From MGIIb-O3 sp046710875 (GTDB lineage: Archaea > Thermoplasmatota > Poseidoniia > Poseidoniales > Thalassarchaeaceae): a stretch of DNA of 15,891 nucleotides. Numbering within the stretch: the stretch's first letter is position 1; each line of letters opens with the position of its first letter. This document shows, piece by piece, positions 1 to 6,147 of the stretch. Position numbers and translations under genes: made by a program. The DNA is taken from the NCBI GenBank assembly GCA_046710875.1, contig JBKEHQ010000028.1, positions 1-15,891 on the forward strand. Reading direction: 5' to 3'. Under the pieces are notes generated by a model that searched no databases, was not told the DNA's origin, and worked only from the letters and a program-made list of their open reading frames with translations.

Positions 1-54
1 AGAAGAACGGTAAACTCTTAATAATAAACTATTATGTTATTTTCTATGGCATAG

Positions 55-66
55 TTAATATATAAC
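55..66 (+). promoter_or_regulatory. TATA-like box upstream of small membrane protein
   Basis: The sequence ttaatatataac resembles an archaeal TATA box. Its centre lies about 34 bp before the ATG at 95, which would put transcription start near 85-87 and leave a very short leader. No clear BRE or Shine-Dalgarno site is visible. The surrounding DNA is very AT-rich, so a chance match is possible. Confidence 0.4.
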
Positions 67-94
67 AAACACTTCGTTTGAAATAGATTGAGTT

Positions 95-385
95 ATGGAT
101 ATTGAATTAGACGCAAATATAAGGATGGCTTTGTTGATTTCGACTGCAGTTTTAGTAGTTTTTGAACTATTAAATATGACAGGAATGTTTGGAGGAGGAG
201 ATAATAAGTTATTCTTGATAGACCTGTTAGGAATTGGTAGTGGAGATGCACTTAGGCCAGATACAGGATTCAGTACACAAGATTTAATTGGATTTATTCT
301 TGCAGGAATAATGGGTGCAGTTTGGTTTTTATCAAAAGAAGATGATTTAGATTGGGAAGCACTTCTTGCAGATGATGAAGAATAA
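95..385 (+). CDS. Small acidic two-helix membrane protein, unknown function
   Basis: This 96-residue protein is not assigned to a family. A hydrophobic segment at about residues 11-32 is followed by a glycine-rich turn (GMFGGGD). A polar linker of about 30 residues leads to a second hydrophobic segment at about 63-80. The C-terminus is strongly acidic (KEDDLDWEALLADDEE). Two helices with an even number of crossings would place both ends on the same side, probably the cytoplasm. The ATG at 95 follows a TATA-like box at a plausible distance. The gene faces dph2 tail to tail, and the end of its coding sequence seems to be partly repeated near 547-558. Nothing in the sequence shows an enzyme motif. 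It could be a small subunit or regulator of a membrane complex, but no partner is visible here. Confidence 0.7.
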   Translation: MDIELDANIRMALLISTAVLVVFELLNMTGMFGGGDNKLFLIDLLGIGSGDALRPDTGFSTQDLIGFILAGIMGAVWFLSKEDDLDWEALLADDEE

Positions 386-450
386 TCATAATTATATTTT
401 AAATTATTCAAATATGATGTATTATCATATCTATTATTTATTTTATCACA

Positions 451-537
451 ATTGATAACTATTTTTCCATTCCTTTTGGCATTAAAAGTATTCAAATTCT
501 TACGTAGTTATCAATGCTCTAGCATGTCTTAATGAAT
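451..537 (-). pseudogene. Broken duplicate of the dph2 3' end
   Basis: This stretch aligns without gaps to 634-720, the 3' part of intact dph2, at about 67 of 87 positions by hand count. Read in the matching frame it gives residues such as ALIT, KEW and NSYQ where dph2 has ALIT, KEW and NGYQ. It has two in-frame stops where dph2 has Tyr and Leu codons. It is therefore a decayed fragment and not a gene. It lies 183 bp from the intact sequence, on the same strand and in the same orientation, as expected of a tandem duplication. Confidence 0.8.
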
Positions 538-546
538 TTATTAGCT

Positions 547-720
547 ATGAAGAATAATAAGTATAATAATATAATTGAATTCTAAATTATTAAAATACGA
601 TTACTATTACCTATTATCAAGGTATTTCATCGAATTGATAACCATTTTCCCATTCCTTTTCGCCTAATGCTACTTCAAGTTCGTAGGGCGTTATCAATGC
701 TTTAGCATATCTCACTGAAT
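547..720. repeat. Right copy of a decayed tandem duplication (left copy about 375-537)
   Basis: The right unit begins with atgaagaataat at 547-558. This is identical to 375-386, the end of the small membrane protein gene. It continues through AT-rich spacer sharing taaattatt and ctattat blocks with the left unit, and ends in the 3' part of dph2 (634-720, matching 451-537). The order of blocks (gene end, spacer, dph2 end, then again) is what one tandem duplication across a convergent gene junction would leave. The offset changes from 172 to 183 bp along the unit, so small indels have accumulated. The dph2 part is strong; the spacer part is low-complexity and weaker. Confidence 0.6.
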
Positions 721-1726
721 CATCAATGGCTATTCTTGGACAAGCAGTATTGACAAATGCATCTACTGGATAAAAATCTATTAATTCCGGACTTACATGG
801 TCCAATGCTAATAAATATCCCTTTCTGCCATGCTTTTCCAATAGTCTTTTCATCCGAATTGCTAAATTTCTTCTCATCTGCCCTGGTTTTTCTCCGATTA
901 AGATGCCAAATGTTTTACAATTATCTACTGACATTATTAGTCCAAATCGCTGCCTAAGAATTCTCTCTATCCTATCTAACCCCATTTCGCTTGCTTCTCC
1001 ATTATAGGGGTCAAGTAATGCTAATGGTTTTCCAGTATGCATCACTAATCCAATGGGATGAAAATCTCCAGAGCCAAGAAATATGTAGTGGCCAATGTCA
1101 TCCTGATCTCCTGAATAATTACAACCAAGAACCTGGCCTGGGAAAGATAACCTCTCTCCTCCCACTGGTATTACAACTTCAAAACCAGCATTCTCTAGTC
1201 TTTCTTTATAACTCTCCAAAAGATGTAGGTGTTGAATAGATCCAACTAATCCTAATTTATTACCTGTAAGTGGAGATACTCTTCCTACTGCATCAAGGAA
1301 ACGTGATTGAGCTTCTTCTTTAGTAAGATCAGTCTCTTCTTTTGACTCAATTAATCTATTTTCTGACATTTCTCTATGTTTCATCAATATTTTTAAAACA
1401 GGTTCTATTTCTGGATCTCCATCATATGTAACTGGTATGAAGTGAGTTGGCATGCCTGAATCTATATTCATCTGACTATGGCCCATATGTGCAACTAATT
1501 CCACCCCCATCATTCTCATTTTATCATGTACTAAGTCACAAGCACCATAGCAGGGATCCGCAGCCAAAACTACCTTTGCAGATGAGTCTCCCTCTATCAT
1601 ATCCATCATTTCAAGGGCCTGCATTTTCAATCCTTCAGGCACTTGAAGGGCAATTAATCTGTGATCATTTTCTTTAATTCTTTCAACTAGTTCCTCTAAT
1701 TGAAAATCATGTCTTTCTAGGTCCAT
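617..1726 (-). CDS. dph2: Diphthamide biosynthesis enzyme Dph2
   Basis: Dph2 carries out the first step of diphthamide synthesis on elongation factor 2, moving the 3-amino-3-carboxypropyl group of S-adenosylmethionine onto a histidine. The archaeal enzyme is a homodimer that uses a [4Fe-4S] cluster in a non-canonical radical SAM reaction. The 369 residues show the three separated cluster cysteines expected of the family: C63 in CYGACD (C59 is the other possible choice), C202 in QVLGCN and C329 in NTACPR. Other family-like stretches are LQVPEGLK (28-35), GSIQHLHLL (162-170) and GILIGEKPGQ (274-283). Length is close to archaeal Dph2. The ATG is preceded by GTGAGG seven bases away, overlapping the stop codon of the upstream phosphoribosyltransferase gene, so the two are very probably co-transcribed and translationally coupled. 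A broken second copy of its 3' end lies just downstream. Confidence 0.93.
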   Translation of the reverse strand: MDLERHDFQLEELVERIKENDHRLIALQVPEGLKMQALEMMDMIEGDSSAKVVLAADPCYGACDLVHDKMRMMGVELVAHMGHSQMNIDSGMPTHFIPVTYDGDPEIEPVLKILMKHREMSENRLIESKEETDLTKEEAQSRFLDAVGRVSPLTGNKLGLVGSIQHLHLLESYKERLENAGFEVVIPVGGERLSFPGQVLGCNYSGDQDDIGHYIFLGSGDFHPIGLVMHTGKPLALLDPYNGEASEMGLDRIERILRQRFGLIMSVDNCKTFGILIGEKPGQMRRNLAIRMKRLLEKHGRKGYLLALDHVSPELIDFYPVDAFVNTACPRIAIDDSVRYAKALITPYELEVALGEKEWENGYQFDEIP

Positions 1727-1733
1727 TTAGATT

Positions 1734-1739
1734 CCTCAC
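1734..1739 (-). promoter_or_regulatory. Shine-Dalgarno site of dph2 overlapping the hpt stop codon
   Basis: On the minus strand GTGAGG lies seven bases before the dph2 ATG. Its TGA is the stop codon of the upstream gene, so terminating ribosomes would sit on the dph2 initiation site. This supports both the chosen start and coupling. Confidence 0.65.
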
Positions 1740-2314
1740 TCAATTATTCCGACTTTACCCTCTATAATTTCAATTTTAGCAAGGGAACGTATTGGCCACT
1801 CAGGCCTTTCATTTTTCAAGCGTTCTAATCCATTACCTTTTTCAATGGCTATAATTATGTCTTGTAGTATTATTCCCATATTCTGTAAAGTTTGAAGAAT
1901 TGGTTCTAATGTTCCTCCAGTAGAAATTACGTCATCAACAATTAATATCTTTTCTCCTTTCTTTATGTCATTGATATAAACAGTTGATTCAGAGTATCCA
2001 GTAGATACGTTCACTGAAACTTCTCCTTCCATTCCATATGATCTTTTTCTTATTACTACAGTTGGTTTGCCTGTTGCGTCCCCAACAGCTGCTAATAATG
2101 GTAAACCCATTGCTTCAACACTTACTATCAAATCAATTTTATTCCAGTCAACTATTGAAACTATTAGGTCTCTTGTTGCTCTCAAAACTTTTGCTTCCAT
2201 CCTTGGTATGCCATCAGATATGGGATGAATAAAATACGGATAATCGCCCTTCCAAATTATTGGAGCACCAAGTAAAGAATCTTGGAGAATTTTTAATGAG
2301 GAACTATCTTCCAT
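1736..2314 (-). CDS. hpt: Archaeal-type hypoxanthine/guanine (or adenine) phosphoribosyltransferase
   Basis: This is a type I phosphoribosyltransferase of 192 residues that joins a purine base to PRPP for purine salvage in the cytoplasm. The PRPP-binding loop is clear at residues 123-135 (ILIVDDVISTGGT). The N-terminus, with APIIWKGDYPYFIHPISDGIP at about 17-37, resembles the archaeal HPRT subfamily rather than bacterial Apt. Base preference cannot be read from sequence; many archaeal members are annotated as adenine phosphoribosyltransferase, so the symbol is tentative. The gene sits 12 bp after rpl10e and its stop overlaps the dph2 ribosome site. The region before the ATG at 2314 (TGGAATATC) has only a weak ribosome site, which fits translation from a shared message. 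Confidence 0.85.
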   Translation of the reverse strand: MEDSSSLKILQDSLLGAPIIWKGDYPYFIHPISDGIPRMEAKVLRATRDLIVSIVDWNKIDLIVSVEAMGLPLLAAVGDATGKPTVVIRKRSYGMEGEVSVNVSTGYSESTVYINDIKKGEKILIVDDVISTGGTLEPILQTLQNMGIILQDIIIAIEKGNGLERLKNERPEWPIRSLAKIEIIEGKVGIIE

Positions 2315-2326
2315 GATATTCCACGT

Positions 2327-2866
2327 CTACACTAAACCTTTCAAATGCTCGGAACCCTTAGTTACGGATGTAGTACAAGGAGTAGGGAATTTACAATTTG
2401 CCTTCCTTAATGCATTCTTTGCCGCAAGATAGTTTTCAGGATCAGTCTTTATTGACATAATTGTCTGATTTCTCTGCACTCTAGCCGCAGTGCCTACATT
2501 TTTTCCAAAAGATAATCTCATACCTTGGGAAACCCTGTCTGCCCCTGCGCCTGTAGCCTGTTTATTTTCTCTAAGGATCTGATGAGGATATGTGTGCATC
2601 CTTAGGGCATAACCTTCTGTTCCCGACGAATCTCTAATTGTTGAATTTGCAACCTGCCTAGCTGCTTCTAATGCACTATCTCTAACTTGACATGGATTAT
2701 CTGCTTTCAACTCAATAGTCACTAAGAACTCGTTTGCCTCAGCCTTTTTTCTATTGCCCATATGATAACGTAGAATTCTATTATTTGGGACACCTCCAGT
2801 GTATTTTCTACGTGTAAAAGATTGGCCTTTTATCCTACGATACATTACTGCTGGTTTACGTGCCAT
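2327..2866 (-). CDS. rpl10e: Large-subunit ribosomal protein L10e (uL16 family)
   Basis: At 179 residues this matches archaeal and eukaryotic L10e, the counterpart of bacterial L16, which lies near the peptidyl transferase centre and the tRNA elbow in the 50S subunit. Recognisable stretches are the basic N-terminus MARKPAVMYRRIKGQ, then RKYTGGVPNNRI, the ALRMHTYPHQILRENK region (about 87-102), and GADRVSQGMRLSFGK (about 108-122). The last is the loop preceding the conserved C-terminal fold. The ATG at 2866 has a good AGAGGT ribosome site with a six-base spacer and a TATA-like box about 38 bp upstream. It heads the transcript that continues into hpt and dph2, so two of the three genes serve translation. 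Confidence 0.96.
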   Translation of the reverse strand: MARKPAVMYRRIKGQSFTRRKYTGGVPNNRILRYHMGNRKKAEANEFLVTIELKADNPCQVRDSALEAARQVANSTIRDSSGTEGYALRMHTYPHQILRENKQATGAGADRVSQGMRLSFGKNVGTAARVQRNQTIMSIKTDPENYLAAKNALRKANCKFPTPCTTSVTKGSEHLKGLV

Positions 2867-2872
2867 TGGATA

Positions 2873-2878
2873 ACCTCT
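2873..2878 (-). promoter_or_regulatory. Shine-Dalgarno site of rpl10e
   Basis: AGAGGT on the minus strand lies six bases before the ATG at 2866 and supports that start. Confidence 0.65.
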
Positions 2879-2899
2879 TTTGCTACCGACTGACCTTTT

Positions 2900-2908
2900 G
2901 TATTTAAC
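2900..2908 (-). promoter_or_regulatory. Candidate TATA box of the rpl10e-hpt-dph2 operon
   Basis: GTTAAATAC on the minus strand lies about 38 bp before the rpl10e ATG, in the 65-bp gap after the permease gene. Start of transcription would fall near 2877-2880, giving a leader just long enough to contain the ribosome site. A highly expressed ribosomal gene after an unrelated transporter would be expected to have its own promoter. Confidence 0.45.
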
Positions 2909-2931
2909 AATAAGGCAGTAGTGTAGTATTA

Positions 2932-3900
2932 TTACTGACTACTATTCAATCTATTACTATCTATTTGCACCTTTCTAACTCCTCCAACAATTAATATAAA
3001 TCCTAATATCATTGATAATCCAATATTTTCTCCTAAAATTATCCATCCGCTTAATATTCCAAAAACTGGGACAAGAAATATGTATGCAGAAGTAGACGTA
3101 GGACCTATTTTTTCTATACCGATTGCAAACCAAACGTTAGCAAGAACGGTAGAAAATATGCCCAAATATAATATTATCATAATTTCAGTAAAGTTAGGTT
3201 TTATAATGTCATTTGATAAAATTTCCATGACCATCCAGGGAGTTAGCATAATCCAACCTATCAATGAATACCATATTACTATCTCCGATGGTAAAATTTT
3301 TAATTTAATATTCTTAATCATAGTCTTTTTTGTTATTATTGAACACAATGCCCAAGAGAATGCTGCAATCAATATCATAAAATCTCCAAGCATTCTATCC
3401 CTAAGTGCAATATCCGTATTTGGACTCCAACCTACAATTATAATAACACCTATTATGCTAATTATCATTCCATAAAATATATTTTTTGTTATTTTTTGCC
3501 CTAATAATGGAAATGCTAGTAATGCTGTAAAGATTGGATTAATTGGCATTATTACTGATGCATCGCCAGCCGCCGTCCATTTCATTCCATGCATAAAAAG
3601 TAGCTGATAAATCATTACTCCAAATAAACCTAATACGAAGATGTCATTTAAAATACTTTTATTAGGCGGTAAAAATCTAACATTTTGTCTATTGAAAAAC
3701 TTATACAAATACCATATATAGAAAATAATAACCACACTCAAATATCTTATCCATGCAGAAGTTGCAGGCCCCATAGTGGCTGGATTATCTTCAAATCCAT
3801 TACTTAATATTCTTGCTGCAGCCCAAGATGTACCCCAAATAATTGATACAAATAATAATATTAAATGAGTACTAAAATCTCGTTTATAATTTTCAAACAT
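2932..3900 (-). CDS. EamA/DMT-superfamily permease
   Basis: This integral membrane protein of about 322 residues has roughly ten hydrophobic helices arranged as two EamA repeats (about 10-150 and 170-305). Typical drug/metabolite transporter features are visible. The first helix holds IIWGTSWAAARI, repeat one has GDASVIMPINPIFTALLAFPLLGQKI (split by a proline kink), and repeat two has GPTSTSAYIFLVPVFGILSG followed by LGENIG. The substrate cannot be predicted; family members export amino acids, metabolites or nucleotide sugars. The ATG at 3900 is preferred: GAG of GAGTGATC lies seven bases before it. An in-frame TTG at 3912, overlapping the aroA stop, has no ribosome site. The gene directly follows aroA and probably shares its transcript, which allows but does not prove a link to aromatic metabolites. 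Confidence 0.88.
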   Translation of the reverse strand: MFENYKRDFSTHLILLFVSIIWGTSWAAARILSNGFEDNPATMGPATSAWIRYLSVVIIFYIWYLYKFFNRQNVRFLPPNKSILNDIFVLGLFGVMIYQLLFMHGMKWTAAGDASVIMPINPIFTALLAFPLLGQKITKNIFYGMIISIIGVIIIVGWSPNTDIALRDRMLGDFMILIAAFSWALCSIITKKTMIKNIKLKILPSEIVIWYSLIGWIMLTPWMVMEILSNDIIKPNFTEIMIILYLGIFSTVLANVWFAIGIEKIGPTSTSAYIFLVPVFGILSGWIILGENIGLSMILGFILIVGGVRKVQIDSNRLNSSQ

Positions 3901-3902
3901 AA

Positions 3903-3910
3903 GATCACTC
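3903..3910 (-). promoter_or_regulatory. Shine-Dalgarno-like site choosing the permease start
   Basis: GAGTGATC on the minus strand overlaps the aroA stop codon and sits just before the ATG at 3900. It decides between that ATG and the in-frame TTG at 3912, which lacks any such site. Confidence 0.45.
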
Positions 3911-5096
3911 AAATTATGATATTATTTATTTTATCTAAAAATTCAGGGTCGGTTACTGAAGATATTTCAGGATTTATTATATTCGCACCCGTGAGAGTCG
4001 CTAATACTATCGCTGTCATTGCTATTCGATGATCGTCATAAGTCTCAACTGATTTTTGTGGTTTTTGTGGTTTTTGATACCCCGGTATCTTCAACTCATC
4101 TCCTATTACTTCGCATTCCATGCCAAAATCTTCTATTAAATTTTTAGTGTTCTCTATTCTATCTGATTCTTTGCCACGAGCATGCTTTACTCCAGTTATT
4201 TCTCCTCCTCCCGTTATGGCCAATAATACAGCAGCAGGAGTTATCATGTCACTATAGTCAGATAAATTGATTTTTTCTAGCCCCTTAGATTTCAATATAT
4301 CAATTCCTGAATCTAAAAATTTATTTTTATTATTATTAGATAATATCAACTCCACATCATGTAATTCAGAAAGAAGTATTGCAATCGGAATTAAGCTACT
4401 TTCAGAAGGTATTTCTACTACGTCCGGTAATTCTAAATGCGCTGCATTTACAATTATCTCATCTTTATTTCTAGTTATTTTAATTCCACATTTTTCTGCT
4501 ATTTCGATTGTTAAATCTCCATATTCACTACTCACACTTTTTCCAATAGTATCAATAATAATTTCTCCATTATGTGTGGGTGATGACAATATTATTGCCG
4601 AAAGTGGTTGACTGGAAATATCAATTCCCAACTCTACTCTTTTTTTTGTAATTGGCCCTAAAATGGTGTAGGGGGGGCTATCGCCAGAAATATCGCACCC
4701 TAATTTTCTTAATCCTTTGTTTAGATGAGAAAAATCTCTTTTTTTGAGAGATTCGTCTCCCTCAATTGTAACTTCTTTATTCATCATAGATGTGATTGCA
4801 GTTAGAAAATTTACAGTAGTTCCAGAATTTCCACAATTTAATATTATTTTTGATCCCTTATTAGTTTTTTTTTCACCGAATATTTTCCAATAAGATTTAT
4901 TGTCCTCAACTTCTAATCCTAAGATATTTAAACAATATACGGCAGACATAATATCATCTCCGGGTGTACCATCAAATTTTATGATTACATCATTTTTCGA
5001 TTGAAATGCTAGCATTAACCATCTAATCATGTGACTTTTAGATGGTGGTAATGACCAATGAATAGGGTCCGATAATTTTATCGGAAATATTTCCAT
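3909..5096 (-). CDS. aroA: 3-phosphoshikimate 1-carboxyvinyltransferase (EPSP synthase)
   Basis: This enzyme joins phosphoenolpyruvate to shikimate-3-phosphate in the shikimate pathway. The 395 residues are somewhat short for the family (usually about 420-440). Substrate motifs are visible: LPPSKSHMIRWL (K20, S21, R25), NCGNSGTT (88-94), KKRDFSHL (R120), SSQ (161-163), the catalytic aspartate region SDYSDM (D283), GKESDR (K309, E310, R313) and YDDHR (R357). Two places look unusual: the position after GNSGTTV is Asn rather than the usual Arg, and the C-terminal lysine equivalent to E. coli K411 appears absent (SSVTDPEF). A short KPQ repeat at about 342-347 precedes the DHR motif. No good ribosome site precedes the ATG; a TATA-like TAAATAGATA at 5131-5140 could give a short-leader transcript. 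The permease gene follows immediately. Confidence 0.92.
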   Translation of the reverse strand: MEIFPIKLSDPIHWSLPPSKSHMIRWLMLAFQSKNDVIIKFDGTPGDDIMSAVYCLNILGLEVEDNKSYWKIFGEKKTNKGSKIILNCGNSGTTVNFLTAITSMMNKEVTIEGDESLKKRDFSHLNKGLRKLGCDISGDSPPYTILGPITKKRVELGIDISSQPLSAIILSSPTHNGEIIIDTIGKSVSSEYGDLTIEIAEKCGIKITRNKDEIIVNAAHLELPDVVEIPSESSLIPIAILLSELHDVELILSNNNKNKFLDSGIDILKSKGLEKINLSDYSDMITPAAVLLAITGGGEITGVKHARGKESDRIENTKNLIEDFGMECEVIGDELKIPGYQKPQKPQKSVETYDDHRIAMTAIVLATLTGANIINPEISSVTDPEFLDKINNIII

Positions 5097-5137
5097 CTGG
5101 TATAATGCAATAGAACTTGATTAATGTGACTATCTAT

Positions 5138-5971
5138 TTACGGCTTTCTTATGAGGTCACCAAAATCTACCTTCTTATCCCATTTCAATGCTTTATTATC
5201 TATTATACTATTTTTCAAACTCTCTTCTAAATTATTACTTATTTTCACAAGATTATTCTTATGCAGGAGCTTTGGACTTAATCCAGGTAAGAATATCGCA
5301 ACCGCCTTGGGGACTCTTCCAGGATATACCTCATTTACATGTCTTACAATATTTGTTGTACATGTATTAGTTATTGTATTGTACCATTCAGGCTTTTCAT
5401 ATAATTTATTAGTTCTCTTCAAATATGATTCAAAGAGCTTTCTCTCATTCCCTTCTCCCAATACTACAGCTTCAAATAAGTGCGTTACCGAATTCTTTCT
5501 ACATCTGCCCCTTACTCCAATCGAATCTCTTTCAGTAGCCCAAACATATATCAATTCATATTTACGAAACAATCCCTTTATTGGATGATATTTTTCACCC
5601 CTTTCTCTTCTGACTTCTATTGAGCAAGTTATTCTAGCCCCGTCCTCAAATTCAAAACTCATTATGGTGTGTGCCATTTGTCTTTTTTTAGGATCAAAAT
5701 ACTCTAGAATAAACCATATTTTCGAAACCTTTGCTAGATTAAATCTTCTATCTATCCATTTTTCATCATAATCTCTTGTACTCCTCCAATCAAAATCTCT
5801 AATATTTTTAATTATTACCTCTTCACCTTCGAATTCAACAGAGGCCAATTCTCTATTGTCAACTACCCAAACTCTATCATTAGATGGTTTTAGATTAAAA
5901 TATCTGAGAAAAATTATAATGATCAAAATTATAATTATAATTCCAATTGAAGACAGATATGTGATATTCAT
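5138..5971 (-). CDS. Membrane-anchored DUF4105 (Lnb N-terminal-like, papain-fold) protein
   Basis: One N-terminal hydrophobic segment (about 8-24, almost all Ile and Leu) anchors a 277-residue protein whose remainder matches the DUF4105 pattern (family recalled from its motif order, not searched). The order is IRDFDWRSTRDYDEKW (57-72) and a hydrophobic strand. Then come AHTIMSFEF (100-108), SIEVRRERGEKY (117-128), KYELIYVWATERD (137-149), and the WYNTITNTCTTNI block (197-208), followed by LPG. The family is related to NlpC/P60-papain folds and to the N-terminal part of enterococcal Lnb. H101 and C204 are the likely catalytic pair, with E119 or E122 nearby. The protein would face outside the cell, or the cytoplasm if the anchor inserts the other way. 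A substrate in an archaeon without peptidoglycan is unknown. The gene lies between tRNA-Ser and aroA (41 bp before aroA). Confidence 0.75.
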   Translation of the reverse strand: MNITYLSSIGIIIIILIIIIFLRYFNLKPSNDRVWVVDNRELASVEFEGEEVIIKNIRDFDWRSTRDYDEKWIDRRFNLAKVSKIWFILEYFDPKKRQMAHTIMSFEFEDGARITCSIEVRRERGEKYHPIKGLFRKYELIYVWATERDSIGVRGRCRKNSVTHLFEAVVLGEGNERKLFESYLKRTNKLYEKPEWYNTITNTCTTNIVRHVNEVYPGRVPKAVAIFLPGLSPKLLHKNNLVKISNNLEESLKNSIIDNKALKWDKKVDFGDLIRKP

Positions 5972-6016
5972 GTTATTGTCATATCCTAAATGCCCTTCAA
6001 GTTAGTGGCTTATTTG

Positions 6017-6103
6017 TGGCGCGGCAGGGGAGATTCGAACTCCCGCGGTGAAACACCAATGGATTAGCAATCCATCGCAATGGCCAGGCTATGCGACTGC
6101 CGC
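6017..6103 (-). tRNA. tRNA-Ser(GCU), CCA encoded
   Basis: The minus strand folds into a class II tRNA. The acceptor stem is GCGGCAG pairing with CTGCCGC, followed by G and an encoded CCA. The anticodon stem ATGGA/TCCAT encloses the loop TTGCTAA, giving anticodon GCT, which reads AGC and AGU serine codons. A long variable arm (GGTG/CACC), characteristic of Ser, precedes the T arm GGGAG-TTCGAAT-CTCCC. The D stem is short (GCA/TGC), as usual in serine tRNAs. No intron is present. It sits 44 bp after gyrA; a weak TATA-like CTTAAG lies about 30 bp upstream at 6130-6135. Confidence 0.96.
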
Positions 6104-6147
6104 AACAGCCTTCGCACCTTAGATATCGGCTTAAGTCGAACGGTGCA

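Noticed and set aside
1..54. Tail of a gene entering from the left
   Set aside because: All three plus frames reach stops quickly and nothing recognisable is encoded, so no coding claim can be supported.
55..495. 146-codon open frame on the minus strand
   Set aside because: It runs antisense through the small membrane gene and across the dead dph2 fragment in a different frame. Its composition (Ser/Asn/Pro-rich) is that of a shadow frame.
2916..2937. Hairpin (cagta/tactg) at the permease stop as a terminator
   Set aside because: Five-base AT-rich arms with a long loop are within chance expectation and no T-run follows.
3910..3912. TTG start for the permease
   Set aside because: It has no ribosome site; the ATG 12 bases on has a GAG-type site at proper spacing and gives a normal family N-terminus.
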